From: Malania oleifera
Taxonomy: Eukaryota > Streptophyta > Magnoliopsida > Santalales > Ximeniaceae
Direction: 5' to 3'
Assembly: GCF_029873635.1 (NCBI RefSeq)
Contig: NC_080417.1
Span: forward strand, 31,794,214-31,858,213
DNA: 64,000 bases
The position numbers and the translations under genes are program-made. Below, piece by piece: positions 11,988-23,488 of the stretch; within the stretch, counting starts at the first letter, position 1; every line of letters begins with the position of its first letter. Below the pieces are notes generated by a model. It saw nothing but the letters and a program-made list of their open reading frames with translations, made no database searches and was not told where the DNA came from.

Positions 11988-13528
11988 CCCCTTACACTGG
12001 ACCTATTACAACCAAAAATATGTCCTATCAGTTGAGACATCCCTCTGATATTTAGCGAGTAACTGTAGTAGGTTCAGCTATTTAGGACTTATTCACATTA
12101 GGTATGTAGGCAACTTACTAAACCAAAGTAAAGGAGTTTAAATTTTTTTGTTAAGCCCAACCTTTGGCCAAGTTTCACTTCGAACCTCTTGTCAGATCAA
12201 TCCCACCCGTACCTTGAATTAACACAACTATTATCCACAACTTTTGTACTAGGGTCTTGGTTAAGTTAGGGTTTTTTACCTAGTTTTCCCACATTTTCTC
12301 AAACCCCTAAACGACCATGTTTCCTCCTGTTTCGTCAAGTCCCACTTGATATCCACGGGTTTTTGGCTTGTACTCTGATGCGTGCTCAAGAGCTCACATT
12401 TTCGGCCAAGCAGGACAACCGGGGTGTAATTTCTAGAGCTTCAGCAGCTTCCCTTGTTCACAGTAGTCTCTGAGTATGAAATTCTCATTCAATCCTAAAC
12501 AATTAGACATGTGCAAGCATGGTTGAAAATTTGCAAAGGCATATACGGATCCAACCCTTGTGAAAATCAAAAAACACTCCAAGTGGGGAATATGGGCACC
12601 ATGAAACTTGAAAAAAAAAAAAAAAAGGAAATAAAAGGAAAAAAACCAAGGGCAATGTCGCAAAGTAAATTGAAGGACACGTCCCAGTCAACTAGGGCAA
12701 TTTGAAGGAAAAGTATTCAATTAGAAAGACCAGACAATCTTCCACCCCAACTCTGACACAGGGCCTCTTTCTTTCAAGATTGACATGTTGAAGATATTCC
12801 CAAGATAGAACATTCATTTCATTCCTAACCCTCAACATAGAGCATCTTGAGTTAGGAATGAATAGAATTTGCTCCCTCGATCCTATGGCAATTTTGCCTA
12901 AAACATATTCCTACTAAAACATAGATGAACAGATCCAAGATAACCCCAAAATCCTTGGTTAGGATTTAAACTCAACCATACCAAGATTATATTTGTGAAA
13001 ACAATCTGAAGCCCGTTGCCAGTCCCTGTCGTAAAATAACACATTCTTTCTCTTGCTCCTTGCTAATAACGCCTACACCTGACCAATCTCAATCATTTTG
13101 AAACTTCACTTCTACTTTTTTTGTGAGAAGGAATTTTCAAAATAGTGCATAATTTTAAGCTCATTTTCATCTCAAGAATTTGAATGTAACATGAATAGGT
13201 CTAATCTAGTTTACCATGAAAGGAAGAAAAAAAGTGGTTCAGTCAAGCATATCACACTATTCCCAGAAGCAACATAAGTTGTAAAGTAAAGTAGTACTCT
13301 TAGCCACATCGTCAGTATAGGAACAATACAATTGAATAAATCCTAAGGCAAGGAGGTATCAATTCCAAAATTTGAGAGGATCACAAATTCAAGCATGCCA
13401 TCCAAGGTTAGTAAAGCAAAAGATTTGTTGGTTAAAGGCGTAAGACAAGTACCAAATTGAGATCTAGAAAGTGCTTGTTGACTTATTACTTTAAGAGGCT
13501 TGTATCAGCATGCAATCACGTAGACCTG
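11988..13528. other. Non-coding repeat DNA (copy B)
   Basis: Counterpart of 1337-2929 with many small indels. It includes the A-rich tract near 12610-12650 and the recurring CTAGGGCA phrases. No coding sequence is supported. Confidence 0.3.
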
Positions 13529-13730
13529 TGCAAGTGCATGTAAATCCGATTCACTTAATCATTTTTAGGTAATGCAAGGTCACATAAGTCCTATTCCTCT
13601 CAATATTCCAATCCTTGCAAGATGCCCGTAGGCTGGCTCCTTTCATCATTCCAAATTTGGTGCAATGTGCACGTAAGTTTTGTTACTATTTTAGTTGTTC
13701 AAGACTATGCAATATGCATGTAAGTCCTAT
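13529..13730 (+). repeat. 46-bp-period tandem array (copy B)
   Basis: Counterpart of 2930-3136, with the same TGCAA-led units at slightly irregular spacing because of one-base deletions. Confidence 0.7.
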
Positions 13731-14630
13731 TGATTATGCGTCAAAGTTTGCTAATGAGGCATTTAAAAGCATGAATTAAAGATAGAAGTCATTAAATGCC
13801 TAATTCTGTTTTTATTCAAATTGAGCTCAATTTACATCTTTTATTTTTATTCTATAATTTAGAGACTTTTGTATTTAATTATTGCCAGGGCCTTTTTGAA
13901 CCTTTTTTTTTTAAAGAATAAACAAGCAAGAAACAATTTTTGTGAAAGCCATGCAAAATAATTTGAAGAGGTTCGTTGCCATGCCATGCATTTGGGTGGG
14001 CTATGCACTGGGGAGAAACCAAGGAATCGTAGGCTTGTCTGGGCCATTTGCATTGTGAATGACTGGGTGCAATGCATGCAATTTTACGTCGACTTCATGC
14101 ACGTAGAAGCCGTGTCATGCATGAAAGAGGATCGTGTATGAATGTGGGCCCTGTACAAGCATTCCAAAAGAAGTCGTCCCATGCATGCTAGGATTTGGGG
14201 TGTGTGAGCCTGGGCTGCATTAACCTGGGAGTCCGTGGCATGTGACAGACCACGTGAAGTGGGCTGCCAGAAGAGAGCGAGGCCAGCACGTGGGAATACA
14301 AAGGAAGGCATGCTATGGAATTAAAAAGGAGTGAGCTAGTCGTAAGGGTCCAGGGGGAAAAAAGGCCAAGAGGCTAAGGTTTTATGGTCTTTAGGGGGCT
14401 TTAGGGGTGTTTGGTGAGAGCGCCGCACCGGAAAAACATCAGGCAATGCTACCCTCCTCCACTCCTCACGGCTCTTCTCCTCCTCTCTCTCTACCTTGGT
14501 TAATTTATATACGTTTGAGTATTTTTATTTGTGAGGTGCTTGCTTTTATTTAAAATTAATGTTGAAATTATATGTTTGTTTAAGTTAATTAGTGTGTTAG
14601 TTTATTTCATTGTTGAAGAATTTTTTTTAA

Positions 14631-14675
<45 letters not shown>

Positions 14676-15080
14676 CCTTGCTTAAATTTAATGTTTGTTT
14701 GAGTTAATTTCATTGCTGAGTTTATTTTTCTTTAGCCATTATTGAAGTAGTTATTTTTATTTGAGTTACTTTTATTGTTGAATTTAGATTGTTTTTATTC
14801 AAAAGTTGTTATTGAAATTAAATTTGGTTTAAGATATTGGTGTGTTTCCCCTTCCTTTCCTGTTGTCGGCTGCCATCTACTTCTCTCTTCCTCTTCTTTC
14901 TTCTTTCGTTTTTCTTCTTTCCCCCTTTCCGGTCCTTTTCCTGTTTCCTGGACCTTCTTCTTGTTGATCCTTTTCAGTTAACTCGGTTAATGGGAGTTAA
15001 ATCGCTGTAGGATTTGGGGAAGGGTGACGGTGTGTACGGGTATTTTTGTTGAAGAGTGAGATTGAGGTGTAGTCGAAAGG
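13731..15080 (+). mobile_element. Athila-like LTR fragment (copy B)
   Basis: Starts TGATTATGCG like 3137. It aligns through the CATGCATG cluster and the short-ORF leader, then carries a long TC microsatellite (14633-14673). From about 14835 the alignment with copy A persists only if A/C and G/T differences are tolerated. The LTR 3' end is absent. Confidence 0.55.
14633..14673 (+). repeat. (TC)n microsatellite
   Basis: About 20 uninterrupted TC dinucleotides. Confidence 0.95.
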
Positions 15081-16171
15081 GGAAGGGAATGTCCAGAGGA
15101 GCGAAAATGGTCAGGGTAGTGGTCCCCTAGCATTTGGATAGCTAGCATGAAAATGGAGACAAACCGGAGGACTTCCGTATAGGTTTCGGGTCACTTTTTG
15201 CCAAATCTGAAAACACTAAATGATCCAAAGCAGCCTAAAGTAGTAAGAACGGCCAAATTTTAATTTTAGATTTTGCACGAAAATTGAGTCAAAATTTTGA
15301 CTTTTTGTAATTTTTTAGCATTTTTGGACACTCCTAAAATTTTTGGCCATCTTTGGTGGACCAATGTTTTTTTTTTTCTTTAATTTAACAAAAAAATTAA
15401 TTTTTTTTAATATTAAAATTTTAAAACATTTTAATATTCTGTTTTTTTTTAAATGGAAATTAAAAATAATTTTTCAAAAAAAAAATGAAAATGAATTTTT
15501 TTTTTTTTTTTAATAATGTAAGTGGAACAGTGCTAATTTGGTTGTTCTACTGGCGCCAAAATTAACAACAAAATGACACTGTTTTGATTAACCAAAAGAA
15601 AAAAAAAGAAAATAAAAAGAAAAACACGCATAGGGGCTGAAACGATGTCATTTTGGCGTCCCACCCCCCCCCCCACCAACAACCCCAGAACGCATCTTCT
15701 ACCCCCTTCATGCGACTATGCATCACCGACCACCCCTCGCCATTAACGTGTGCGGGTGGCCTTTCTTTCCTCTTTTTTTTTTTTCCTCTCTCTCTTTCCC
15801 CTCTTTCTTACCCTGTCACTTTCTCGTACCATCCAAGGAACCCCTACCCCCTCCCGTCACCCTCACCACCCTACTATCTTTACCAACCGCAGTGCCCCCC
15901 CTTGTTTTTTTTTTTTTAAAAAAAATATTTAATAATTTTTTTATTTCTCTCTTTCTTCTCTTCTCTCTCCCTTCCCTTTCTATTTGTTATAAAAAGCCCC
16001 CTGTAAGTGGCTCTCAAAGGGGGGATGGTATGCTTTCTTACTTTCTCTCTCTCTCTCTCTCTCTCCCCCCCCCCCCCAAAATCATTTTTATTTTTTCTTC
16101 TTTTCTTTTTTTTTTTATTTTTTCTTCTTTTTTTCTTATGTTTTTATAAATCATTCATGTGTGGTGTGCTC

Positions 16172-16173
<2 letters not shown>

Positions 16174-16210
<37 letters not shown>

Positions 16211-16237
16211 TGAGAGTGAGAGAGAGAGAGAGAGAGA
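16174..16237 (+). repeat. Compound (TG)n-(GA)n microsatellite
   Basis: TG repeats at 16174-16202 are followed by an almost perfect GA tract to 16237 and then a poly-A run. Confidence 0.9.
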
Positions 16238-16655
16238 AAAAAAAAAAAGTGTACATGATGTACATGCATGTGTATAGTGATGATACATGCATACATATAT
16301 GGGTGTATGCCATGTGAGGCATGAGAATGTATGTATCCATGTTGCATGTATGAATGCATGCATAGGGGCATGTGTATGTGTATGTATATATGTTGTGTGT
16401 GGAGGAAAATATGTATCTGTGTGTACATATGTGGATCAATGGATGTTATATGCATGATAATTATATTGTGAGTGTGTGTGTGTGTGTATTTATGTTTATA
16501 ATATATGTATATATGAATATTTATATATGTATATATATATATTTATTTATGTATATGTATATTTTATTTATGTATGTGTACTGTATAGTAATGTATATAT
16601 GTAAGTAGGTATGTATGTGAGTGTGTGTGTGTGTGTGTATGTACAGTTACGTGTG

Positions 16656-16658
<3 letters not shown>

Positions 16659-16701
<43 letters not shown>
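16659..16701 (+). repeat. (AT)n microsatellite
   Basis: About 21 uninterrupted AT dinucleotides. Copy A has no comparable tract. Confidence 0.95.
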
Positions 16702-16704
<3 letters not shown>

Positions 16705-17378
16705 CTCTTATTTTCATTTAAAAATTCTAAAAAATTAAAAAAAAAATAGAAAAATCTAAAAAATATGAGTCTTTGTTACATGGTTCCAATAGTCTACTTC
16801 TAGTTGATGATAGAATAAAGGGAAAAATTTTACTATATAGTGTTTTCTCTTCCTTATCTCTAAGCATACCAGGATTCTAAATCTTCAAAAATTGTATAAT
16901 GTGAGAATGGTTAAGACTCCGACCAACAGAATTAGACTAAACAAACCATATTTAGTCCATTTTGTGTCAAAGTTTTTCTTTACAAATATAGTTTCAAAAA
17001 AAATCCCAAAAAATATTATGCTTTTTAGAGCTTTTCTTGATTTTCAATAAGGCCTACGATGAAACCCTAGATTTTCAAAACTCGTGCATTTCACTACACA
17101 TTTCACTCAAAATTTCCCATTTTCAAACTCACTCTTTTCAAATACCAATAATACAAGTCCGATCATGTTTTCTAAAACTTTGGTTCCTAAAGTCGATAAT
17201 ACAAGCTTGCTATTTTTTAAACCAATAGTTTTCTTTTCAATCACCATCACCATCATCATCATATTTTCACCAAAGCTTAGAATTTTGAGGTTAACCCCTT
17301 TAGAGCGATACTTTAGGCTTCCTTAAAGCCATGTTAGACTATTAAGACAGTGATTTCATCACTAGATGACCAAAAGGG

Positions 17379-17381
<3 letters not shown>

Positions 17382-17430
<49 letters not shown>
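17382..17430 (+). repeat. (TC)n microsatellite
   Basis: About 24 TC dinucleotides. At the corresponding place copy A has an interrupted CTCG-rich tract (6940-6995). Confidence 0.95.
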
Positions 17431-17431
<1 letters not shown>

Positions 17432-19002
17432 TTATTTTTCTTTTTTATTTGAAGGAAATACCAACGTAATTGCAGTAACCATTCTGCGAATGTGTGTCAT
17501 TAGGGGTGCTAGAAGACTAATCATCATTGAGATGATTGACTAATCACTTTTTCTACGTACAAATGTACTCTCAAGCTCATTTTTGGATTTTCGCAGACCT
17601 TTGGAAGGATTCTTCTTTATTTTTATATGTTTTCAAAAAAAAAAAAAAGATGGTCCCGTTTTCAAATGTTTTAACCCCTTTTCACCAATCCCTCTTCATC
17701 AGCACCCTAATATTTCACAAGTAATTGACCAATTGGAACATTCAACAATGCACTAAGATCATTAGCACTAAACACAAAAGCTCAAATTTATTAAGATTAT
17801 TTTTAAAACTAATCATCTCATAAAAAACATTCAAGGCATACTTGATAGCTTAGCAAATTCAGAATCTCCATGAGCTGAAATTATTAAATCATCTACAAAC
17901 ACACAAATTAATCAAATTAATCTTCTTGAACCAATGATGGTAAGTTAATTTACCATTCATTGTAGAAAATTTCAAAACTCATGACAACACTTCCATATAT
18001 CCATTTACCACAACAAAAAACGTAAGAGAGATATGCATTCTTTTAACCAACTTATGTAGATGTGAGGAGTTTCAATGCTTTATAGTAGAAGAAAAGAAAA
18101 CCCCAATGGATGGAGTTAAATGTTTTCATCAAGTTTACCTTGAGAGCAATTTTAGGAGAATTAGCATTTAAATGATGACCTTGCAATAGCTCTTGAGTCA
18201 AAAGAATATTATCATGAATACTTCTCCCTTTAATAAATGTTATTTGATTTAGAATGACAAAAGATGTAACACACTATAGCAATCTATTTGTTATTATTTT
18301 AGTCAAAACATTTGTAAACAATATTACAACAAGCAATAGGTCTAAACTCTTTAGGCTAAGAAGAAATCTTGATTTTTTGGCTATAAAACTGAAAGAGTAT
18401 GATTCACATTCTTAAGTAATTTTGAATCCTCGAAAAAACAAAGAATGACATTTGTGACATCCTTCCCTACCATCTACCAATAGCTTTTTATAGAGTTTGG
18501 AATTGAATAATAGACATAAGTTTAGCATAATTACAAGAGTTTTTTGGGATAGTTATAAGTAGTTAATGGGCGTTTTGAAATAATAATGGGTAATTATGAG
18601 GATAAATTTGATATTTTTTTAAAAAATAAAAAAGACTCATAATGAGGAATCTCTTTTATAATATTAGAGATTAGAGATACAAATAAATGAAACTAGCCAT
18701 GGGCATGCCGTACATGTATGCTCCATGACACTTTATTTTTAAAATAGTTTTTAAGATTATAAAAAAAATAGTCAAATGTTAAAAAAATATTTTAATTTTT
18801 AATTTTATATTTGTTATAAATATTTTAAAGAAAATTATAAGGATATTTTGAGTAATTATAAATATATTTTGAGATAATTTATAAATAATTAGAAGAATAA
18901 ACATAACGTTTTAAAGAAAAAGACGGTAAACATGAGGGCAATACCTTCTAGCGCCATTTCAAATAGTTTAAGTTAGAACATTGTAGCACAGCGAAACAAC
19001 TC

Positions 19003-19074
19003 GGTCCCATGGTCTAGTGGTCAGGACATTGGACTCTGAATCCAGTAACCCGAGTTCAAATCTCGGTGGGACCT
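19003..19074 (+). tRNA. tRNA-Gln (anticodon CTG)
   Basis: A complete cloverleaf can be read. The acceptor stem GGTCCCA pairs with TGGGACC over 7 bp, with discriminator T at 19074. The anticodon stem TTGGA/TCCAG holds the loop CTCTGAA, giving anticodon CTG for CAG glutamine codons. The T-stem CCGAG/CTCGG encloses TTCAAAT. The A box (TGGTCTAGTGG) and B box (AGTTCAAATCT) are present, and there is no intron. A CAA-type motif (GCGAAACAAC) lies just upstream, as in plant tRNA genes. TTTT at 19086-19089 is a plausible Pol III terminator. It appears intact and is the only confidently functional host gene in the window. Confidence 0.95.
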
Positions 19075-19085
19075 GTTCAGCTGCC

Positions 19086-19089
19086 TTTT
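19086..19089 (+). terminator. Pol III T-tract after tRNA-Gln
   Basis: Four Ts lie 12 bases after the tRNA end, with a second TTTT a few bases on. This is short but typical. Confidence 0.5.
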
Positions 19090-19921
19090 GTCATTTTAAT
19101 TTGGAGCAAGCTCCACGCCGGCTAAGAAAACCTGACCAAATGGCTTGTTATATACATATAAAATACTAAATTTAACAGAAAACGCTAGTAACAATGAGTA
19201 AATTATTTTACCTCTTACAAATTTTTATATTTAAACTTCCAAAATGTAAAAGATAGTTTTTTTTAGCAAATCATATATATATATAGCAAACCATATAATT
19301 CTCTTAATATTATTTTATAAGTATTGGAAAATTATTTACACATTAATTATGTTTCTTAAAACTACACATTTATTTTGGTCACCTTAAATACTTCATGTGT
19401 CTAATAACTTATTTATAATAGTCTAAGAGTTACTCATTTTTCTAATATAGAATTGGTTTTTTTTTTTTTTTTCAATACAATAGTGTCCAAGACACTAGCT
19501 TGATGGAGTCAACCAATTTACTACGATAATAAACTCATATTTATATTATTATTCACTTAAATACTATTGTTTAATCTCAATTAGAAATGTCGACATTGGG
19601 TTTTATGAGTTCGTATAGGTTGTCAATAGTTAGTTACTATTTTGAAATCAAATAAGTGTAGGATATTAAACCATTAATTCGTCTAACTTACCCCTTTTAT
19701 TTTTGAAAACGAAGTTGACACTTTATTTTAATTTTTAAAAAGGGAAAATAAAAAGAAAATATTTTAAAAAGATTAGATTCGGAAGTACATTTATGAATTA
19801 ATAAACGAGGGGTCACGTGTTACCTATTTAAAAATGATTATATATTTTAATTTTTTTAAATTTATTTTTTAAAGAAAAGTACTTATTTTATTTATTAAAT
19901 CTTTAAAGAAAAGCACTTATT
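19090..19921. other. AT-rich intergenic DNA
   Basis: No ORF, repeat or RNA gene is recognised. It includes a T run near 19457-19471 and a short TA tract near 19275. Confidence 0.6.
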
Positions 19922-21142
19922 TCATCCGTTCAGCCACACCATTTTGCTAAGGCGTCCGACGAACTGTAAAATTTCTCTTAATGCCCTGCTCCGCCCAAAA
20001 CTCCATTAACCGAAAATCAGCGTAGTCAGTCCCATTATCCGACCTTAAATATTTGATTCTTCTCCCTGTCATGATTTCCACTTCAGCCTTCCAAATCTTA
20101 AACTTGACAAACGTATTAGATTTGTGACGCATAAAGTAAACCCAAACTTTCCATGAGTAATTATCAATGAAACTCACATAGTACACATGTCCACTGTTTG
20201 ATGCAACTCTTACTGGGCCCCACATATCTGAATGTACATAGTCAAGAATTCTTTTCTTCTTGTAAGTAACTGATCTGAATTTTGCCCTGTTCTATTTTCC
20301 AAGAACACAAAACCTACAAAATTTCAACTAACACGTTTTCAAACCTTTCAACAATTTTCTCTTGTGTAGTTCTTTCATGTCATGTTCTCTCATATGCCTA
20401 AGACGCATATGCCACAAGATGGTCTCATCTAATTCAACATCCACAGCTGCAACTCCACCTACAATGGTAGTTCCGTGCAACGTGTAGATATTTCCATCCA
20501 GTTTCTGCCCTTTCATTACAGTCAGATTACCTTTCCATACTGTCAAGACTCCACCTTTGGACTTATAATTAAAGCTATTATAATCCAAAGTGCCAAGAGA
20601 TATTAAACTCTTTCTCAACTCAGGTATATGTCTTACATTACACAATCTTCTTACAGCACTACCAAACATTTTTATCTTTACATTTCCTATGCCAACGATC
20701 TTACGAGAAGCATCATTACCCATAAGAACTAATCCAAAATTTACTAACCAATAAGTGTTGAATCACTCCTTGTTTGGAGTCATGTGATAAGAATATGCCG
20801 AGTCAAGTATCCAAGAGTCTGTTAGATTATCCGACTCCGTTGAAACTAATAGAACATCACCATCCGCTGAATCCTCTTTTTGAACAACATTCACAGATTT
20901 AGAAATCCCCTCATACTTATTAGCATTTCCCTTCTTCCAATCCGAACACTCCGGTTTCACATGCCCCTTTTTGCCACATTTATAACACTAGATTTCCTTC
21001 TTCTTCTTCGATTAATTCCGGGATTTCTGATTAGACCCATTTTTTTCTTATTAATATAAGAATTTTGATGCAACTCAGAATCAGAACCCCTTTTTAATCC
21101 AACAATTTCAAAGAGTTTTCCCCCTAACAAAGTTGTGATCAA
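19922..21142 (-). pseudogene. Copia gag-pol remnant (zinc knuckle, protease, GAG-pre-integrase, integrase)
   Basis: Reading leftwards there is a CCHC zinc knuckle (CYKCGKKGHVKPEC, near 20995-20950), then the protease-region phrase DSWILDSAYSYHM, in which the usual DSGAS-type catalytic motif is altered. A GAG-pre-integrase domain follows (LWHMRLRHM near 20410, then CRFC), then the integrase core with SDNGTDY near 20035. It stops just after the TPxQNGVAERM motif. From 20960 to 19922 the frame is continuous but broken by stops near 20724, 20322, 20288 and 19953, the last inside the integrase motif. RT and RNase H are absent. It is a dead fragment. Confidence 0.85.
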
Positions 21143-21215
21143 GAATGAGCTTTAGGAGAATTTTAGCATAGAAATCATGTATTGCTTGAATGTATTCTTC
21201 ATTTAGTAAGGAAGG

Positions 21216-21223
21216 TATTTATA
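21216..21223 (-). promoter_or_regulatory. Predicted TATA box of the truncated Copia LTR
   Basis: TATAAATA on the minus strand, roughly 240 bp downstream of the CGACTGG motif array, with a short tandem repeat in between. Confidence 0.4.
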
Positions 21224-21261
21224 GACATTTTTAAGGAAAAGTTTCCTTATTTAACATGTAG

Positions 21262-21432
21262 CATTTAGGTAACTTTTCAAAAAATATTAAGTTATAGAAT
21301 TAATTTTTGAAAATCTTCCATTTAGGTAACTTTTCAAAAATTATTAAATTATAGAATTAATTTTTAAAATCTTCCATTTAGGTAACTTTTCAAAAAATAT
21401 TAAATTATAGAATTAATTTTTGAAAAATTTCC
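21262..21432 (+). repeat. Three tandem ~57-bp repeats in LTR
   Basis: Units starting CATTTAGGTAACTTTTC occur at 21262, 21319 and 21375, nearly identical to one another. They sit between the motif array and the TATA box of the LTR. Confidence 0.9.
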
Positions 21433-23332
21433 CGCAAGTTTGAAATTCAAAAATTCTCCGCAGAGTTAATCGACTGACTCACTCGACTGGGTCACTAACT
21501 CACTCGACTGGGTTGCTAGTCAGTCGGCTGGGTAGTCCTCCCTTTTCAAATATTTTCTATTTTTGATTTTTGTAAAATCAAGTTTACTTGAAAAACTTAA
21601 TTATGACTTTTCAAAAACATGTTCAAGAGTTTTTTTTTTTTTTTTAAGTGCTGGTCTCTAAGTTTTTGTATCTTAAAGAGTTTCACATATCTGAATAGTG
21701 ATGACTTGAATAACTTACAAATAGCCTTTTAAGCATGATCTCCTTAATCACTAAGTTTTGCAGCCTCTTGTGGTTCAGTCTTTACTTCAAAGTTTGCTTG
21801 GCCTTTAAGCTCTTCATGTATCTTTTATTTCTTCAATATTCTGAGAAGCTTTCATTTGATTGACTTTGATCTCCAGCTTACTTTCATGATTAATCGTGAG
21901 TGTCTTTTTACTTAAACCTGAATTAAAACCACTCAACAACGCATGTTAAAATATCCTTCACTTTGTTATTATCAAAACAAGATTGAAAGCTCAGTTAGGC
22001 TAACTAACTTGAACTTAGGTTCTCTAAAGTTCAGTCTCGAACCCTAGACCCAAACTTGGGTTCGAATCCTTTGATACCCACCAAAGACTCGAATCCATTT
22101 ACCCGAGACAAGCCCACAAACAGCTCGGTCCACTCCCCATTTTTAAACTAGGCCTGGGTTCAGTTTAAAAAAGAAGGCCAAAGCCCAACTCAAAAGAGCC
22201 ACCCAGACTCGTACCCATTTTTAAAAACACCCCAACCCACTTGTTTTAAAAAATTTAACCTAGCCCATTTAAAAATAACCGAAGCCAATTGTTTCAAAAT
22301 TTAACCTAGCCCATTCAAAAATAACTGAAGCCCATTGTTTTTTAAAAAAAATTTAACCCATCGCCCATTTAAACACACCAGTGACCCAAGTTCATTTTTA
22401 AACACATTTGACCCAAGCCCAAAACCAACACGTGCCTTAGCCCACTCGGGCTTCCTCGAGTCCTCAACTCACCAGATTGACCCATGCAAGCCAACATGGG
22501 TGTGAATCACCAAGGTGAAGACGAGTTGACTCGTCTTACACCTAAAAGCTAAACTCAAAAACCCTAAGCCTACTAGATCTAACTAGCCATAACCCTAGAC
22601 TCACACAGACACAAGCAAGTGCATAGAGCTCTGTTTTCAAGCCAAACAGATCGAAACACACAATCCAATATCCAGAGCCACTACACTACCACCCACAATC
22701 ACATGTCACTAACAATTTTTAGAACAAAAACAAAAACAAAAACAAAAAAACAAAAAGAGAAAAATAACTGAGGGGGGACACTTAGCTTTCAGTATCTTCA
22801 TGATTGCGGTAGACCGTCACCAAGCCTCGATTTGGACTTCTTCCTTTAGGCTACCTCAGAATGCTATGCAGTTCACCCTCGGAATGGTGAATAGCCCTGG
22901 GATAACGACTTGATGGTTTAAAAGTGAGGACAGAGAGAGATTTAGAGCTCAATGAGAGAAAGGTGAGGAGGTTGAGGAAGGAAAGAAGATTGAGAGGGAT
23001 GAAGGAAGAAAGAGAAACCTGCAAATAAATATTAGGGTTTTTGAGATTTAGAAATCTAGGGTTACAAAAGGCTTCGTTCTAAGAGAGATGGAAGAAATGT
23101 AGGGTTTCGAATGAGAACAAAGAGGTGAGTAAGGGATTGAGATGATCTTTAGTTTGGGAATCAGAGAAAGGGAAGAACTTAGGGGAAAAGAGATGGGGAT
23201 TTAGGGTTTTGAAGATTGCAGAAGATGTGAAAGAGAGAACTGAAACTAGAGATTAGGGTTTTCAGAATCTAGGGTTTTACAAAAAGGAGAGGAAGACAGA
23301 AGAGATGTGCAAAGGGGAAAGGAGAGAAGTGA

Positions 23333-23334
<2 letters not shown>

Positions 23335-23379
<45 letters not shown>

Positions 23380-23403
23380 TGTGTGAGAGAGAGAGAGAGA
23401 GAG
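23335..23403 (+). repeat. (GA)n microsatellite with GT interruption
   Basis: A long GA tract with a short GTGTGTG interruption, corresponding to the CT tract near 58573-58693 of the inverted relative. Confidence 0.9.
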
Positions 23404-23488
23404 TGCTGCGAGGATGAGGGAGTGAGAATGAGGAGAGAACAAAAATTTGGGATTTAAATATCTTTATTTTTAGAACATAAGATCACAA

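Larger units (their letters stand above)
10693..18952 (+). repeat. Duplicated block, copy B
   Basis: Second copy of 1-8556, ending at about 18952 just before the tRNA gene. It contains the Copia LTR, the 46-bp array, the Athila-like LTR fragment and low-complexity DNA. It has many one-base deletions relative to copy A. Around 14835-15180 it looks degraded in the same A/C and G/T manner seen elsewhere in copy A. Confidence 0.9.
15081..18952. other. Low-complexity intergenic DNA (copy B)
   Basis: Counterpart of 4546-8556 with no supportable gene. It is AT-rich with T tracts near 15365-15520, a C/CT tract near 16041-16076, TG/GA and AT microsatellites, and RY-like ATGCATG phrases at 16260-16370. 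It ends with AT-rich DNA up to the tRNA upstream region. Confidence 0.6.
19922..22007 (-). mobile_element. Truncated Ty1/Copia element
   Basis: On the minus strand, part of a 5' LTR (22007 to about 21135) is joined directly to the end of gag, protease and the first half of integrase, then stops at 19922. The LTR end, PBS, most of gag, and everything after the integrase core are absent. The left end passes abruptly into AT-rich DNA and the right end abuts an Ogre-type LTR. No target-site duplication is visible. Confidence 0.8.
21135..22007 (-). mobile_element. 5' LTR part of the truncated Copia element
   Basis: The layout matches LTR A: a motif array around CGACTGGGT (21465-21535), then TATAAATA on the minus strand (21216-21223). 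The U5 end is missing because the sequence passes straight into gag coding near 21135. Confidence 0.6.

Noticed and set aside
1..18952. Copies A and B as the two LTRs of one giant element
   Set aside because: Each copy contains several unrelated elements, and the spacer has no PBS, PPT or coding sequence.
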